DNA of 64,000 nucleotides from Enhydrobacter sp. (GTDB taxonomy: Bacteria; Pseudomonadota; Alphaproteobacteria; Reyranellales; Reyranellaceae). The stretch spans positions 1 through 64,000 of the forward strand of contig JAHCJV010000022.1 in the NCBI GenBank assembly GCA_026126105.1, written 5' to 3'. Shown here in pieces: positions 9,640 to 18,483 of this stretch (position 1 is its first letter; every line of letters starts with the position of its first letter). Under the pieces are notes generated by a model. It had not been told where the DNA came from and made no database searches. It worked only from the letters and a program-made list of their open reading frames with translations. A program made the translations under genes and the position numbers.

Positions 9640-10005
9640 TCACCGCTGCATCTTCATGAGCTTGTCCATCGGCACCATGTTGGCGTCGAGGTTGGACATG
9701 ATGAGGATCGAGCCGAACACGACGAGGCCGACGACGAAGACGCCGAAGATCAGGGCGAGGAGGTTGTTGGTGTCGCCCGGGCCGCTCGAGAGATGGAAGA
9801 AGAAGACCACGTGCACGCCCATCTGGCCGATGGCGAGCGCGGCCAGCAGGATCGGGACAGCCGGCTCCCAGATCGCATTGGTGCCTGCCGCCCAGAACGA
9901 GGCGAGCGTGAGCACGATGGCGAATCCCAGGCCCGCGAGATAGGTGAGCACGCCGCTATGCGGCTTGCCGGGCGTGCGGTGGCCCTTGCTCGACGATTCG
10001 GTCAC
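9640..10005 (-). CDS. cyoD: Cytochrome o ubiquinol oxidase subunit IV
   Basis: The small membrane subunit of the bo3-type quinol oxidase. Three hydrophobic helices can be seen in its 121 residues (from LTYLAGLGFAIVLTL, VPILLAALAIGQMGVHVVFFF and LALIFGVFVVGLVVFGS), the usual CyoD arrangement. I use the GTG at 10005, whose GTGA overlaps the cyoC stop codon. It is the last gene of the cyoABCD operon; no cyoE (haem O synthase) follows. Confidence 0.93.
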   Translation of the reverse strand: MTESSSKGHRTPGKPHSGVLTYLAGLGFAIVLTLASFWAAGTNAIWEPAVPILLAALAIGQMGVHVVFFFHLSSGPGDTNNLLALIFGVFVVGLVVFGSILIMSNLDANMVPMDKLMKMQR

Positions 10006-10637
10006 CAGCGGGCTCCCAGATACACAATGGTGAATACGCCTATCCAGACAATGTCCAGCGCATGCCAGAACAGCGTCAGGCAGCGCAGCCGGCGCATCAC
10101 GACCGGTTGGAAACCGAGCGTTGCGACCTGCGCCATCATCGACACGAACCATAGCAGGCCAAGGGTGACGTGCAGACCATGTGTGCCGACCAGCGTGAAG
10201 AAGGCCGACAGGAAGGCGCTGCGGGTCGGGCCGGCATCCTCCGCTATCATGCGGCTGAACTCCGCTATCTCGAGCCCGAGGAACGCGCCGCCCAGCAGGA
10301 TCGTCACCAAAGCCCAGAGATGGAATGCCCCCGCGCTCCGCCGCTCCATGGCGAGCGAGCACATGCCGCAGGTGAAGCTCGAGAACAGCAGGCACATCGT
10401 CTCGATCAGGACGTAGCCGCGATTGAACAGCTTCAGCCCGTCGGGTCCGCCGGCGGTGTGATCCGCCAGCACGGCGTAGGCCGCGAACAGCGCCGAGAAC
10501 ATCACGATGTCGCTCAGCAGGAACAACCAGAAGCCGAAGCCCGCCACCACGTCGATCGGGGCGGGGCCTCGCTCGGAGTAGGGCGTCGTGTCCTCGTCGC
10601 CCTCGACGGGTCGGGTTAGGTCGTCCGCGAGGCTCAT
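10002..10637 (-). CDS. cyoC: Cytochrome o ubiquinol oxidase subunit III
   Basis: Integral membrane subunit III of the haem-copper quinol oxidase, 211 residues, with five predicted helices. [21 protein letters not shown] and [17 protein letters not shown] are typical of the CyoC/CoxC family. Its ATG overlaps the cyoB TGA (ATGA) and its TGA overlaps the cyoD GTG, so translation is coupled along the operon. Confidence 0.95.
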   Translation of the reverse strand: MSLADDLTRPVEGDEDTTPYSERGPAPIDVVAGFGFWLFLLSDIVMFSALFAAYAVLADHTAGGPDGLKLFNRGYVLIETMCLLFSSFTCGMCSLAMERRSAGAFHLWALVTILLGGAFLGLEIAEFSRMIAEDAGPTRSAFLSAFFTLVGTHGLHVTLGLLWFVSMMAQVATLGFQPVVMRRLRCLTLFWHALDIVWIGVFTIVYLGARW

Positions 10638-12598
10638 GTGTTGCGCCTCCGGCGTTCGTACTCGCCGATCTGCAGGGCAGGCACGGTGATCTCGCTATCC
10701 ACGCGCCACGCATGGACGAGCGCCGTCACCGTCAGGCCGGCCAGGCCGGCGATCGCCAGCCACCAGATGTGCCAGATCATGGCGAAACCGAAGAAGGTCG
10801 CGAAGAAAGCGAGCACGACGCCGACCGGCGTCGATCGCGGCAGGTGGATGTCCTGCCACTGCGGCTCCTGCGCGGCGGCTTCCTTGCCGGCCTGCTTCAT
10901 GCCCCAGTAGGCGTCGGCGCCCTGCACCCGGGGCTCGACCGAGAAGTTCCAGGGCGGCGGCGGGGACGGTATCGACCATTCGAGCGTGCGGCCGTTCCAC
11001 GGGTCGCCCGTCCGGTCGAGGCGCGATGTCCGGCTGCGAATGCTGACATAGAGTTGCAGGCCGATGAGCACGATCCCCGCCAGGATCACGAGGGCTCCCG
11101 CCATCGCCACCAGCATCAGCGGCTGCCAGCCGGTTTCGTGATAGTGTTGCATGCGCCGCGTCGCGCCCATGAGACCGAGCGCGTAGAGCGGCATGAAGGC
11201 GAGATAGAAGCCGACCAGCCAGCACCAGAATGCGGCCTTGCCGAGGCGTTCGTCGAGGGTGAAGCCGAACGCTTTGGGGAACCAGTAGATGTAGCCGGCG
11301 AATGCGCCGAACAGCACGCCGCCGATGATGACGTTGTGGAAGTGCGCCACCAGGAACAGGCTGTTGTGCAGCACGAAGTCGGCCGGCGGAATGGACAGCA
11401 GCACGCCGGTCATGCCGCCGATCACGAAAGTGCACATGAAGCCCAAGGTCCACAGCAGCGGCGTGGCGAAGCGCACCCTTCCGCCGTACAGCGTGAACAG
11501 CCAGTTGAAGACCTTCACGCCAGTCGGCACGGCGATGATCATGGTCATGACGCCAAAGAAGGCGTTCACGTCGGCGCCGCTGCCCATGGTGAAGAAATGG
11601 TGCAGCCAGACCATGAAGGACAGCACGCAGATGGCGAGCGTCGCCGCCACCATCGACCGGTAGCCGAACAGCGGCTTGCCCGAGAAGGTCGCGATCACCT
11701 CCGAGAACACGCCGAAAGCCGGCAGGATCAGGATGTAGACCTCGGGATGGCCCCACGCCCAGATCAGGTTGATGTACATCATCGCGTGGCCGCCGGCGTC
11801 GGTCGTGAAGAAATGGAAGCCGAGATAGCGGTCGAGCAGCAGCATCGCCAGGGTAGCGGTCAGGATCGGGAAGGCCGCGACGATCAGCAGGTTCGAGGCG
11901 AGTGCCGTCCAGCAGAAGATCGGCATGCGGCCGTAGCCCATGCCCGGGGCGCGCAGCTTCAGGATCGTGGTGGTGAAGTTGATGCCGGTCAGCAGCGTGC
12001 CGACGCCCGAGATCTGCACCGCCCAAAGGTAATAGTCGACGCCCACGTCCGGCGAGTAGGCAAGCTCCGACAGTGGCGGGTAGACCAGCCAGCCGGTGCG
12101 GGCGAACGAACCCAGCACGAGCGACAGGTTGACCAGCAGGACGCCCGACGCAGTGAGCCAGAAGCTCACCGAATTGAGCACTGGGAAGGCCACGTCGCGA
12201 ATGCCCAGCTGTAGCGGAACGGCGAAGTTCATCAGGCCGATCACGAACGGCATGGCGACGAAGAAGATCATGATCGTGCCATGCGCCGAGAAGATCTGAT
12301 TGTAGTGCTCGGGCGGCAGATAGCCCTGCGCGCCGCCCGCCGCTATGGCGAGCTGGCTGCGCATCATCAGCGCATCGACGAATCCGCGGATCAGCATGAC
12401 AAGGGCGAGCAGGGCATACATCACGCCGAGCCGCTTGTGGTCGACGCTGGTGATCCACTCGTCCCACAGATAGCGCGTCCAGCCTTTCCATAACACAAGC
12501 GCGATGATCGCGCCGATCACGAGGATCACCCCGAGCGATGCCGCCATCGGGATGGGTTGGGTAAAGGGGATCGCGTCCCAGGTTAGTTTTCCGAACAT
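10634..12598 (-). CDS. cyoB: Cytochrome o ubiquinol oxidase subunit I
   Basis: Catalytic subunit of the proton-pumping bo3-type ubiquinol oxidase, 654 residues and about 15 helices. Haem and copper ligands are present: the AHGTIM His, [11 protein letters not shown] (CuB His and cross-linked Tyr), WLHHFFTMG (two CuB His) and VAHFHNVI (two haem His). The quinol-site residues known from E. coli are conserved (RGFVDA with Arg and Asp; HYNQ with His and Gln), which supports ubiquinol rather than cytochrome c as electron donor. It lies 13 bases after cyoA. Confidence 0.97.
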   Translation of the reverse strand: MFGKLTWDAIPFTQPIPMAASLGVILVIGAIIALVLWKGWTRYLWDEWITSVDHKRLGVMYALLALVMLIRGFVDALMMRSQLAIAAGGAQGYLPPEHYNQIFSAHGTIMIFFVAMPFVIGLMNFAVPLQLGIRDVAFPVLNSVSFWLTASGVLLVNLSLVLGSFARTGWLVYPPLSELAYSPDVGVDYYLWAVQISGVGTLLTGINFTTTILKLRAPGMGYGRMPIFCWTALASNLLIVAAFPILTATLAMLLLDRYLGFHFFTTDAGGHAMMYINLIWAWGHPEVYILILPAFGVFSEVIATFSGKPLFGYRSMVAATLAICVLSFMVWLHHFFTMGSGADVNAFFGVMTMIIAVPTGVKVFNWLFTLYGGRVRFATPLLWTLGFMCTFVIGGMTGVLLSIPPADFVLHNSLFLVAHFHNVIIGGVLFGAFAGYIYWFPKAFGFTLDERLGKAAFWCWLVGFYLAFMPLYALGLMGATRRMQHYHETGWQPLMLVAMAGALVILAGIVLIGLQLYVSIRSRTSRLDRTGDPWNGRTLEWSIPSPPPPWNFSVEPRVQGADAYWGMKQAGKEAAAQEPQWQDIHLPRSTPVGVVLAFFATFFGFAMIWHIWWLAIAGLAGLTVTALVHAWRVDSEITVPALQIGEYERRRRNT

Positions 12599-12611
12599 AA
12601 CAGACCAAACT

Positions 12612-13397
12612 TCACTGGATCGCGTTGCGGATGGCGGATTCGAAGACGCCCGGCGCCACGCTGCCGAAGGTTATGGGCGTGTCGACGAGACCTGGCCGCC
12701 CGAGCTTCCCATAGCTCGCGACGTCGAGCTTCTCGCCGGTGCCCTGCGTGGACGCGAGCCAGGTCGCGAACTGCTCGGCCGGCACCGCCTCGACCACGAA
12801 GCGCATGTCGGAGAAGCCTGCACCGCTGAACTGGGCGCTGATGCCCGGATACTTGCCCGGATTGTCGGCCTGCAGGTAGAGGCGCGTCGCCATGCCGGAC
12901 ATGGCATAGATCTGGCTGCCGAGTTGCGGCACGAAAAAGCTGTTCATGACGCCTGCGGAGGTAATGGCGAAGCGGAGCGGCGTGCCGGCGGGCACGACGA
13001 GGCGATTCACGCTGGCGATGCCGTGCTCGGGGTAGATGAAGAGCCATTTCCAGTCGAGCGCCACCACCTGGACGTCGAGTGGCTTGGTCTCGCTTTCCAG
13101 CGGCCGTGACGGATCGAGATCATGCGCACCGACCCAGGCTATGCCGCCCAGGAACATCACGACCAGAGCGGGGATCGACCACACGACGAGTTCCACCGGT
13201 CCGGAATACTCCCAGTCGGGGAGATACCGGGCTCGTGTATTGCCGGCCCGGAACCACCACGCGAAGCCAAGCGTCAGCACGATCACGGGCACGATGATGG
13301 CCAGCATGATTGCCGTGGCGTTCAACAGGATCAGTCGCTCGGCGGCACCCACTGGACCCTGAGGATCCAGCACGCCGCTCTGCCAAAGAGATTGCAC
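12612..13397 (-). CDS. cyoA: Cytochrome o ubiquinol oxidase subunit II
   Basis: Subunit II of the quinol oxidase: two N-terminal membrane helices (about residues 20-48 and 66-88) and a periplasmic cupredoxin domain. The domain contains [14 protein letters not shown] and [13 protein letters not shown] but lacks the CuA cysteines, as expected for a quinol rather than cytochrome c oxidase. The start is a GTG at 13397 with GGGGGGAGA upstream. Unlike E. coli CyoA it has no lipobox before the first helix. It opens the operon; the 118 bases upstream, before ppgK, hold its likely promoter, but I cannot assign one with confidence. Confidence 0.94.
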   Translation of the reverse strand: MQSLWQSGVLDPQGPVGAAERLILLNATAIMLAIIVPVIVLTLGFAWWFRAGNTRARYLPDWEYSGPVELVVWSIPALVVMFLGGIAWVGAHDLDPSRPLESETKPLDVQVVALDWKWLFIYPEHGIASVNRLVVPAGTPLRFAITSAGVMNSFFVPQLGSQIYAMSGMATRLYLQADNPGKYPGISAQFSGAGFSDMRFVVEAVPAEQFATWLASTQGTGEKLDVASYGKLGRPGLVDTPITFGSVAPGVFESAIRNAIQ

Positions 13398-13515
13398 CGA
13401 GGTCTCCCCCCGCGATGCTCAGCCGGAACGTTTGCGTCCCTGCTCGAGGCTCCGGCGCAGCATATCCTTCACTGCGTGCGGATGCTTGAATTTTTTCCGC
13501 CGATCGGCATCCCCT

Positions 13516-14244
13516 CTAGTGCGGATGCCAGACCCGGTCTTCCCAAAGCCTTATCCCACCGGTGATTCCCCTTTCGTTGGACGCAAGGACGACATTCTTC
13601 GGCAACTTGAACGTAATGTTTCTTGCGTTGCCGCCGCCGATATAGAGCGTGTCGTAGTTGAGCAAAGTTCGCAGGATGACAATGACCCGCAGCACCCGCC
13701 GATTCCATTTCTTTCGGCCAATCGCCTCCAACGCCGCGTCGCCGACATATTGATCGTACGTCTCCGACCGCCGCACAGGATGATGCGCGAGTTCCAGGTG
13801 TGGCGTCATGCGGCCGTCATTGAAGATGGCACTGCCGAAGCCGGTGCCGAGCGTGACCACCACTTCGAGGCCTTTGCCTTCGATGACGCCGAGGCCGGCT
13901 ACCTCGGCATCGTTCTCGAGCCGCGCCGGCTTGCCGAAGAGCTTCGAAATTTCATCTTGAAGGGCGAAGCCGCGCCAGGCCTTCGTTCCGAGATTGGGTG
14001 CCGTGATCACCGCACCGCGGCGTACCACGCCTGGGAAGCCGATCGAAATCCGGTCGAACCGCGGCAACGGCTGGATCAAGTCGGCGAGCTTATCGAGGAC
14101 GGCGGAGGGGGTGGCTGGCGATGGCGTCGGTGTCCGCACGCGCTTCACGATCATTCTGCCCGCGGCGTCCAGAACTGAGGCCTTGAGGCCGGAACCGCCG
14201 ATATCGATCGCGAGAGTATGGGGACCGGAGCCGGCGTCACTCAT
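13516..14244 (-). CDS. ppgK: Polyphosphate glucokinase (ROK family)
   Basis: Phosphorylates glucose with polyphosphate (often also ATP) to feed glucose-6-phosphate into the pathway encoded upstream. A ROK-type fold is seen: LAIDIGGSGLKASVLD (phosphate loop), SIGFPGVVRRG, the active-site region RLENDAEVAGLG, VVTLGTGFGSA and YIGGGNARN. The C-terminal shape, with DALEAIGRKKWNRR-like residues, matches PpgK rather than ATP-glucokinase. The product is 242 residues. Its ATG overlaps the rpiA TGA. It is the last gene of the zwf operon. Confidence 0.9.
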   Translation of the reverse strand: MSDAGSGPHTLAIDIGGSGLKASVLDAAGRMIVKRVRTPTPSPATPSAVLDKLADLIQPLPRFDRISIGFPGVVRRGAVITAPNLGTKAWRGFALQDEISKLFGKPARLENDAEVAGLGVIEGKGLEVVVTLGTGFGSAIFNDGRMTPHLELAHHPVRRSETYDQYVGDAALEAIGRKKWNRRVLRVIVILRTLLNYDTLYIGGGNARNITFKLPKNVVLASNERGITGGIRLWEDRVWHPH

Positions 14245-14912
14245 GGTTCGATGATCTCCACGCCATGGGGCCCCGCCACGATGACGCGCGAGGCAAGACC
14301 GAGAAAGAGTCCAGTTTCTATAATGCCGACGATAGCGGAGAGTTCCCGTTCGAGACCTGCGGCGTCGCCAACCACCTCCAGCATGCAGTCGGCGATGTAG
14401 TTGCCGCCGTCCGTCACGAAGGGATCCCCGGCGGTGCGCCGAAGGGTCGGGCGGAGTCCTGCGCGCTCCAGCCTTCGAAGGGTCGAACGCCAGCCGTAGG
14501 CGACGATCTCCACGGGCAGGGGCGTGTGTCCGCCCAGCCGCTCCACCAGCTTGCTGTCATCGACCATAACGATCATGCGGTGCGCGGCGCTGGCGACGAG
14601 CTTCTCCCGCAGCAACGCGCCTCCCAATCCCTTGACGAGGTTCAGCGTGCCGCGTTCGACTTGGTCGGCGCCGTCGATGACGAGGTCGAGTTCGGGCTGG
14701 TCATCAAGGCTCGCGAGCGCAATGCCAAGGGAACGCGCGAGCCCCGCCGTGCGCTGCGAGGTGGGTACGCCGACGATCCGCGGGCCGCGCGCGGCCAGCA
14801 ATTCGACGGCGATCTCGGCTGTCGAGCCGCTGCCGAGGCCCACGACCATGCCGTCCCGGATCTCCTCGATCGCGCGAGCCGCCGCGGCGCGCTTCAGCGC
14901 CTCGCGATCCAT
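14241..14912 (-). CDS. rpiA: Ribose-5-phosphate isomerase A
   Basis: Interconverts ribose-5-phosphate and ribulose-5-phosphate in the non-oxidative pentose phosphate pathway. Motifs: VVGLGSGSTAEIA (phosphate loop), GVPTSQRT, DLVIDGADQVE (catalytic Asp), KGLGGALLREKLVA (catalytic Glu/Lys region) and TDGGNYIADC. I start at the ATG at 14912, which shares one base with the pgl TGA (TGATG); a TTG just before it is possible. The product is 223 residues. Coupled on both sides. Confidence 0.95.
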   Translation of the reverse strand: MDREALKRAAAARAIEEIRDGMVVGLGSGSTAEIAVELLAARGPRIVGVPTSQRTAGLARSLGIALASLDDQPELDLVIDGADQVERGTLNLVKGLGGALLREKLVASAAHRMIVMVDDSKLVERLGGHTPLPVEIVAYGWRSTLRRLERAGLRPTLRRTAGDPFVTDGGNYIADCMLEVVGDAAGLERELSAIVGIIETGLFLGLASRVIVAGPHGVEIIEP

Positions 14913-15619
14913 CAATCGCCCGCCGCCGCGCGATCGGCCAGGAAACGCAGCGTTCCCTGTGGTTGCAACCGCGCAGCGGGCAGGCGTCCATCGGCGGCGA
15001 GGACCTCGCGCAGCCTGTCCCGTTTATCGAGGCCGGCGACCAGGAAGATCGTCTCGCGGCTGCTCTCCAGAGCGGGGTAGGTGAGGGTGATGCGCGGCGC
15101 GCCGTGGGGATCGTCCGTGGCGCCGACCCAGCGGCGACGTTCGTCGAGCATCGGCTTGCCGGGAAACAGGGACGCCGTGTGTCCGTCGGTGCCTAGGCCC
15201 AGCAGAACGACGTCGAACAGCGGCCGGTCGGGCGCCAGGTGCTGCGCGCCGTGAAAGGCCTTGAGGGTGGCTTCATACTGCGCGGCCGCTTCTTCCGGGT
15301 TCAAGCCGGTCGTGGGAACGGGATGAATCTGATCCGCAGGCACGGGGACGTGCGAGAGCAGAGCTTCACGTGTCATTCGATAGTTGCTGGCGGGATCATC
15401 GGCGGACACGAAGCGTTCATCACCCCAGAACCAATGGGTTCGCGCCCAGGGGAAGGACATGGCTGAGAGCAGCTGGTAGAGGCGCTTCGGTGTCGAGCCC
15501 CCCGACAAGGCGACGGCGAACGGACCATCCTTCGCGACCGCCGCCGCGACCATGAGGTCGGCGGCGCGCCGGGCGAGCGCGTCGGCATCTGCCAGAACTT
15601 CAAGTAGCGGCTGAATCAT
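14912..15619 (-). CDS. pgl: 6-phosphogluconolactonase
   Basis: Hydrolyses 6-phosphogluconolactone, the product of Zwf. It belongs to the DevB/SOL type: VALSGGSTPKRLYQLL near the N terminus, HWFWGDERFVSADDPASNY, DVVLLGLGTDGHTASLFPG and PRITLTYPAL. At 235 residues it is normal. Its ATG overlaps the stop of the HAD gene (ATGA). It stands in the natural pathway order, two genes after zwf. Confidence 0.95.
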   Translation of the reverse strand: MIQPLLEVLADADALARRAADLMVAAAVAKDGPFAVALSGGSTPKRLYQLLSAMSFPWARTHWFWGDERFVSADDPASNYRMTREALLSHVPVPADQIHPVPTTGLNPEEAAAQYEATLKAFHGAQHLAPDRPLFDVVLLGLGTDGHTASLFPGKPMLDERRRWVGATDDPHGAPRITLTYPALESSRETIFLVAGLDKRDRLREVLAADGRLPAARLQPQGTLRFLADRAAAGD

Positions 15620-16416
15620 GCGTCGAGGATATAGTCATGGATCGCTTGCGCGAAGCCATCTTCGTCATTTGACGACGTGGCGAAGTGTGCGTGCCGCTTC
15701 ACGTCGGCCGGAGCATTGCCCATGGCGATGCTGAGGGAACTTTGCGCGAACATGTCGATGTCGTTGTAGCTGTCCCCTATGACGGCGATCTCGCTCATCG
15801 GCACGCCCATCAGTGCCGCGAGGCGCTGCACGCCGTGTCCCTTGTTCGCCGCAGGATGGGTGATGTCGAGATAGAAGGCCTGCGAGCGCGATGCCGAAGC
15901 CGCGTCGCCCAGCGCTGCCCGCACCTCGGTCTCGCAGCGCGCGAGAAACTCGGGATCGTCGCTGACGCCGACGATCTTGAAGGCATTCTCCAGAGCACCG
16001 TCGAAATCGGTTACCGCCAGCGGCTGGTAGAGAACGGTCTTGATCTCGCCCGCGACCCGGCTGCCGTCCGGAGCGGTCAGAAACCATTCCTGGCCGGCGA
16101 AGACCCATACGTCGAGCCCCCAACCGCGCAGCAGCGCATTTGCCTGCCGCGCCGTCTCCGGCGCCAGCGCATGCTCCTCGATCGGTGTCAGGTCGGGACG
16201 CGTGATCAGCCCACCATTGAAGCTGGCAATCGGCCCCGTGAGCGCGAGCGGCTCGACCAGCATCAGCATTCCGCGCGGAGGTCGGCCGCTGATGGCGGCG
16301 AAGCCGATGCCGCGAGCCTGCAACGCCGCCACCGCTTCACGAGTACGCGGCGTCACCACCTTGTCGTGCGTCACCAGGGTGCCGTCGACGTCGGAGATCA
16401 GGGCCGAGATCTTCAT
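15616..16416 (-). CDS. Cof-type HAD-IIB phosphatase
   Basis: HAD-superfamily phosphatase, probably acting on a sugar phosphate. It has LISDVDGTLVT (nucleophile Asp and acid/base Asp), the second motif AAISGRPPRG, a cap domain in the middle, HPAANKGHGVQRLA with the conserved Lys, and VIGDSYNDIDMF (metal-binding Asp pair). The product is 266 residues. Embedded between zwf and pgl with 4-base overlaps on both sides, it may remove a phosphorylated side product of the pathway; that role is inference from position only. Confidence 0.9.
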   Translation of the reverse strand: MKISALISDVDGTLVTHDKVVTPRTREAVAALQARGIGFAAISGRPPRGMLMLVEPLALTGPIASFNGGLITRPDLTPIEEHALAPETARQANALLRGWGLDVWVFAGQEWFLTAPDGSRVAGEIKTVLYQPLAVTDFDGALENAFKIVGVSDDPEFLARCETEVRAALGDAASASRSQAFYLDITHPAANKGHGVQRLAALMGVPMSEIAVIGDSYNDIDMFAQSSLSIAMGNAPADVKRHAHFATSSNDEDGFAQAIHDYILDA

Positions 16417-17921
16417 GGTCGAGCATCGGCACTGCCGCCGATCGGGCGCCAGCTTCTTCCATCGCGAGTCAGCAGTTCATCGGCCTCTCTGGGACCTGAG
16501 CTGCCGGCGCGGTAGACCGGAAGCGCACGTTCCTCCTGCTGCTTCCAATCGTCGAGCACTGGCTGCATCAGCCGCCAGCCTGCCTCGATCGTGTCGGCGC
16601 GCTGGAACAGCGAGGCATCTCCGGTCATGCAGTCGTAGATCAGCGTCTCGTAGCCGGTGCTGGCCTTGGACTGGAAGGCGTCTTCGTACCGGAACTTCAT
16701 GCCGACGCCATCGATTTTCACCGCGGGCCCGGGGATCTTCACGCCGAAGCCCAGGGTGACACCCTCGTCCGGCTGGATGTGAAGAGTGAGATCGTTGAAT
16801 GGCAAGCGGTCGATCGGCGTGTCGCGGAACAGCGCAAGAGGCGCCTGCTTGAATTGAATGGTGATCTCCGTGCGCCGCCGCGCCAGCGCCTTCCCGGTGC
16901 GCAGGTAGAACGGCACCCCGGCCCAGCGCCAATTGTCGATGGCGAGCTTCATGGCGACGAAAGTCTCGGTCGTCGACTCGGGCGGCACGTGTGGCGCCTG
17001 ACGATAGGGCACGACCTCCTCGCCATTGATCGTGCCCGTGCCGTACTGCGCGCGCACCACGTTGCGACGGGCGTCGTTGGCACCGAAGGCGCGTGCGGCG
17101 TCCAGCACCTTCGCCTTCTCGCTCCGCGTGGCATCCGCTGCAAAACAGCTCGGCGGTTCCATGGCGATCAATGTGAGCAGCTGGAACAGGTGGTTGGGCA
17201 CCATGTCGCGCAGCGCCCCGGTGGCGTCGTAGAACTTGCCGCGCTGCCCCACGCCCACTGTCTCCGCCACCGTGATCTGTACGTGATCGATATGGTTGCG
17301 GTTCCACAGCGGTTCGACGAAACCGTTGGCGAAGCGGAAGACCAGGATGTTCTGCACCGTCTCCTTGCCGAGATAGTGATCGATGCGGAAGACCTGCTCC
17401 TCGCGCGCTACGCCGAGGATCTTCTCGTTGAGGGCGATCGCGGAAGGCAGGTCGTGGCCGAACGGCTTTTCTATGATCAGGCGCCGCCACGCCTGATCGC
17501 CTTCCGTCAGAAGACCGGCCTCGCCGAGACGGCCGGCAATCACGGCGAACTGCGATGGCGGCGTGGCGAGATAGAACAGCACGTTGCGGCCCGCATCCAG
17601 CATCCTGGTAAGCGCCTCGTATGTCTCGGGTGCTTCGAACTTGCCCGCCAGATAGCGAACACGCGTCAGGAACCAGTCCATATCGCCAGGGCCATTGCCG
17701 CCCCCAAACTCCTTCATGCCTTGCCGCAGGTGATCGCGAAAGCCATCGTCGCCGAGCTCGCGCGACGCGATGCCGACGAGCGCGAAGTCCTCCGGCAGCA
17801 ATCCATCGCGGTGCAAGTTACGCAGGGCCGGAAGCAGCAGCCGGCGGGTCAGGTCGCCGGTCGCGCCGAAGATTACCAGCGTGCAGGTCGGTGCCGCGGG
17901 TGCAATTTCCTTGTCGGTCAT
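16413..17921 (-). CDS. zwf: Glucose-6-phosphate 1-dehydrogenase
   Basis: First enzyme of the oxidative pentose phosphate and Entner-Doudoroff routes, making NAD(P)H and 6-phosphogluconolactone. Cofactor loop FGATGDLTRRLLLPAL at residues about 18-33, the active-site RIDHYLGKETVQN (catalytic His region), and FYLRTGKALARRRTEI with further substrate contacts. I start at the ATG at 17921 (502 residues), preceded by GAGG; a longer frame runs back over gntK and is spurious. It is the first gene of a five-gene overlapping operon. Only 37 bases separate it from divergent gntK, so the promoters must overlap each other or the genes. Confidence 0.97.
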   Translation of the reverse strand: MTDKEIAPAAPTCTLVIFGATGDLTRRLLLPALRNLHRDGLLPEDFALVGIASRELGDDGFRDHLRQGMKEFGGGNGPGDMDWFLTRVRYLAGKFEAPETYEALTRMLDAGRNVLFYLATPPSQFAVIAGRLGEAGLLTEGDQAWRRLIIEKPFGHDLPSAIALNEKILGVAREEQVFRIDHYLGKETVQNILVFRFANGFVEPLWNRNHIDHVQITVAETVGVGQRGKFYDATGALRDMVPNHLFQLLTLIAMEPPSCFAADATRSEKAKVLDAARAFGANDARRNVVRAQYGTGTINGEEVVPYRQAPHVPPESTTETFVAMKLAIDNWRWAGVPFYLRTGKALARRRTEITIQFKQAPLALFRDTPIDRLPFNDLTLHIQPDEGVTLGFGVKIPGPAVKIDGVGMKFRYEDAFQSKASTGYETLIYDCMTGDASLFQRADTIEAGWRLMQPVLDDWKQQEERALPVYRAGSSGPREADELLTRDGRSWRPIGGSADARP

Positions 17922-17958
17922 CACTGTCGCCTCACCTCTGATTACGGTACCCAGGATC

Positions 17959-18483
17959 ATGGGCTTCAATACGATCCTTGTCGTCATGGGCGTCTCCGGC
18001 TCCGGCAAGACCACCATCGCCGAGATGCTGGCAGGCGCGCTGGGCGTCGGCTTCCTGGAAGGCGACGATTTGCACCCGAGTAGTAACGTCGAGAAGATGA
18101 AGAACGGCACGGCGCTCACCGATGCCGACCGGCTGCCGTGGCTGCAGGCGATTGCGCATCGTATCGACGACTGGCGCACACGGGGCGAGGCGGGGGTCGT
18201 CACCTGCTCGGCGCTGAAGCGGGCCTATCGCGAGATCCTGATCGGCTACCGGCCCGACGTTCGTCTGGTCTATCTCAAGGGGTCGCGTGAGCTGATCCAT
18301 CGGCGGATGGCGGCGCGGCACGGGCATTTCATGCCCGTCGGCCTGCTCGATAGCCAGTTCGCGACCCTCGAGGAGCCGGCCGACGACGAGCAGCCAGTCG
18401 TGGTCGATGTCGCCGGAAGCCCGGCGGAGATCGTGGCAGAGATCATCCGGCGGCTTGGCGTGGCGCCGCAGGCGTCGGTCTGA
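17959..18483 (+). CDS. gntK: Gluconokinase
   Basis: Phosphorylates gluconate to 6-phosphogluconate, joining the pathway encoded by the divergent zwf operon. It has the P-loop GVSGSGKTTIAE, EGDDLHPSSNVEKM, and TCSALKRAYREIL, all typical of GntK/IdnK. The product is 174 residues. Start ATG at 17959 with AGGA close upstream. Its 3' end overlaps the end of the convergent molybdenum-subunit gene by 41 bases. Confidence 0.95.
   Translation: MGFNTILVVMGVSGSGKTTIAEMLAGALGVGFLEGDDLHPSSNVEKMKNGTALTDADRLPWLQAIAHRIDDWRTRGEAGVVTCSALKRAYREILIGYRPDVRLVYLKGSRELIHRRMAARHGHFMPVGLLDSQFATLEEPADDEQPVVVDVAGSPAEIVAEIIRRLGVAPQASV

Noticed and set aside
13485..13512. GCCGATCGGC palindrome beside a six-T run downstream of ppgK, resembling a terminator.
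   Set aside because: On the minus strand, where ppgK is read, the stem is followed by A residues, so the orientation is wrong for a ppgK terminator; no plus-strand gene ends there.
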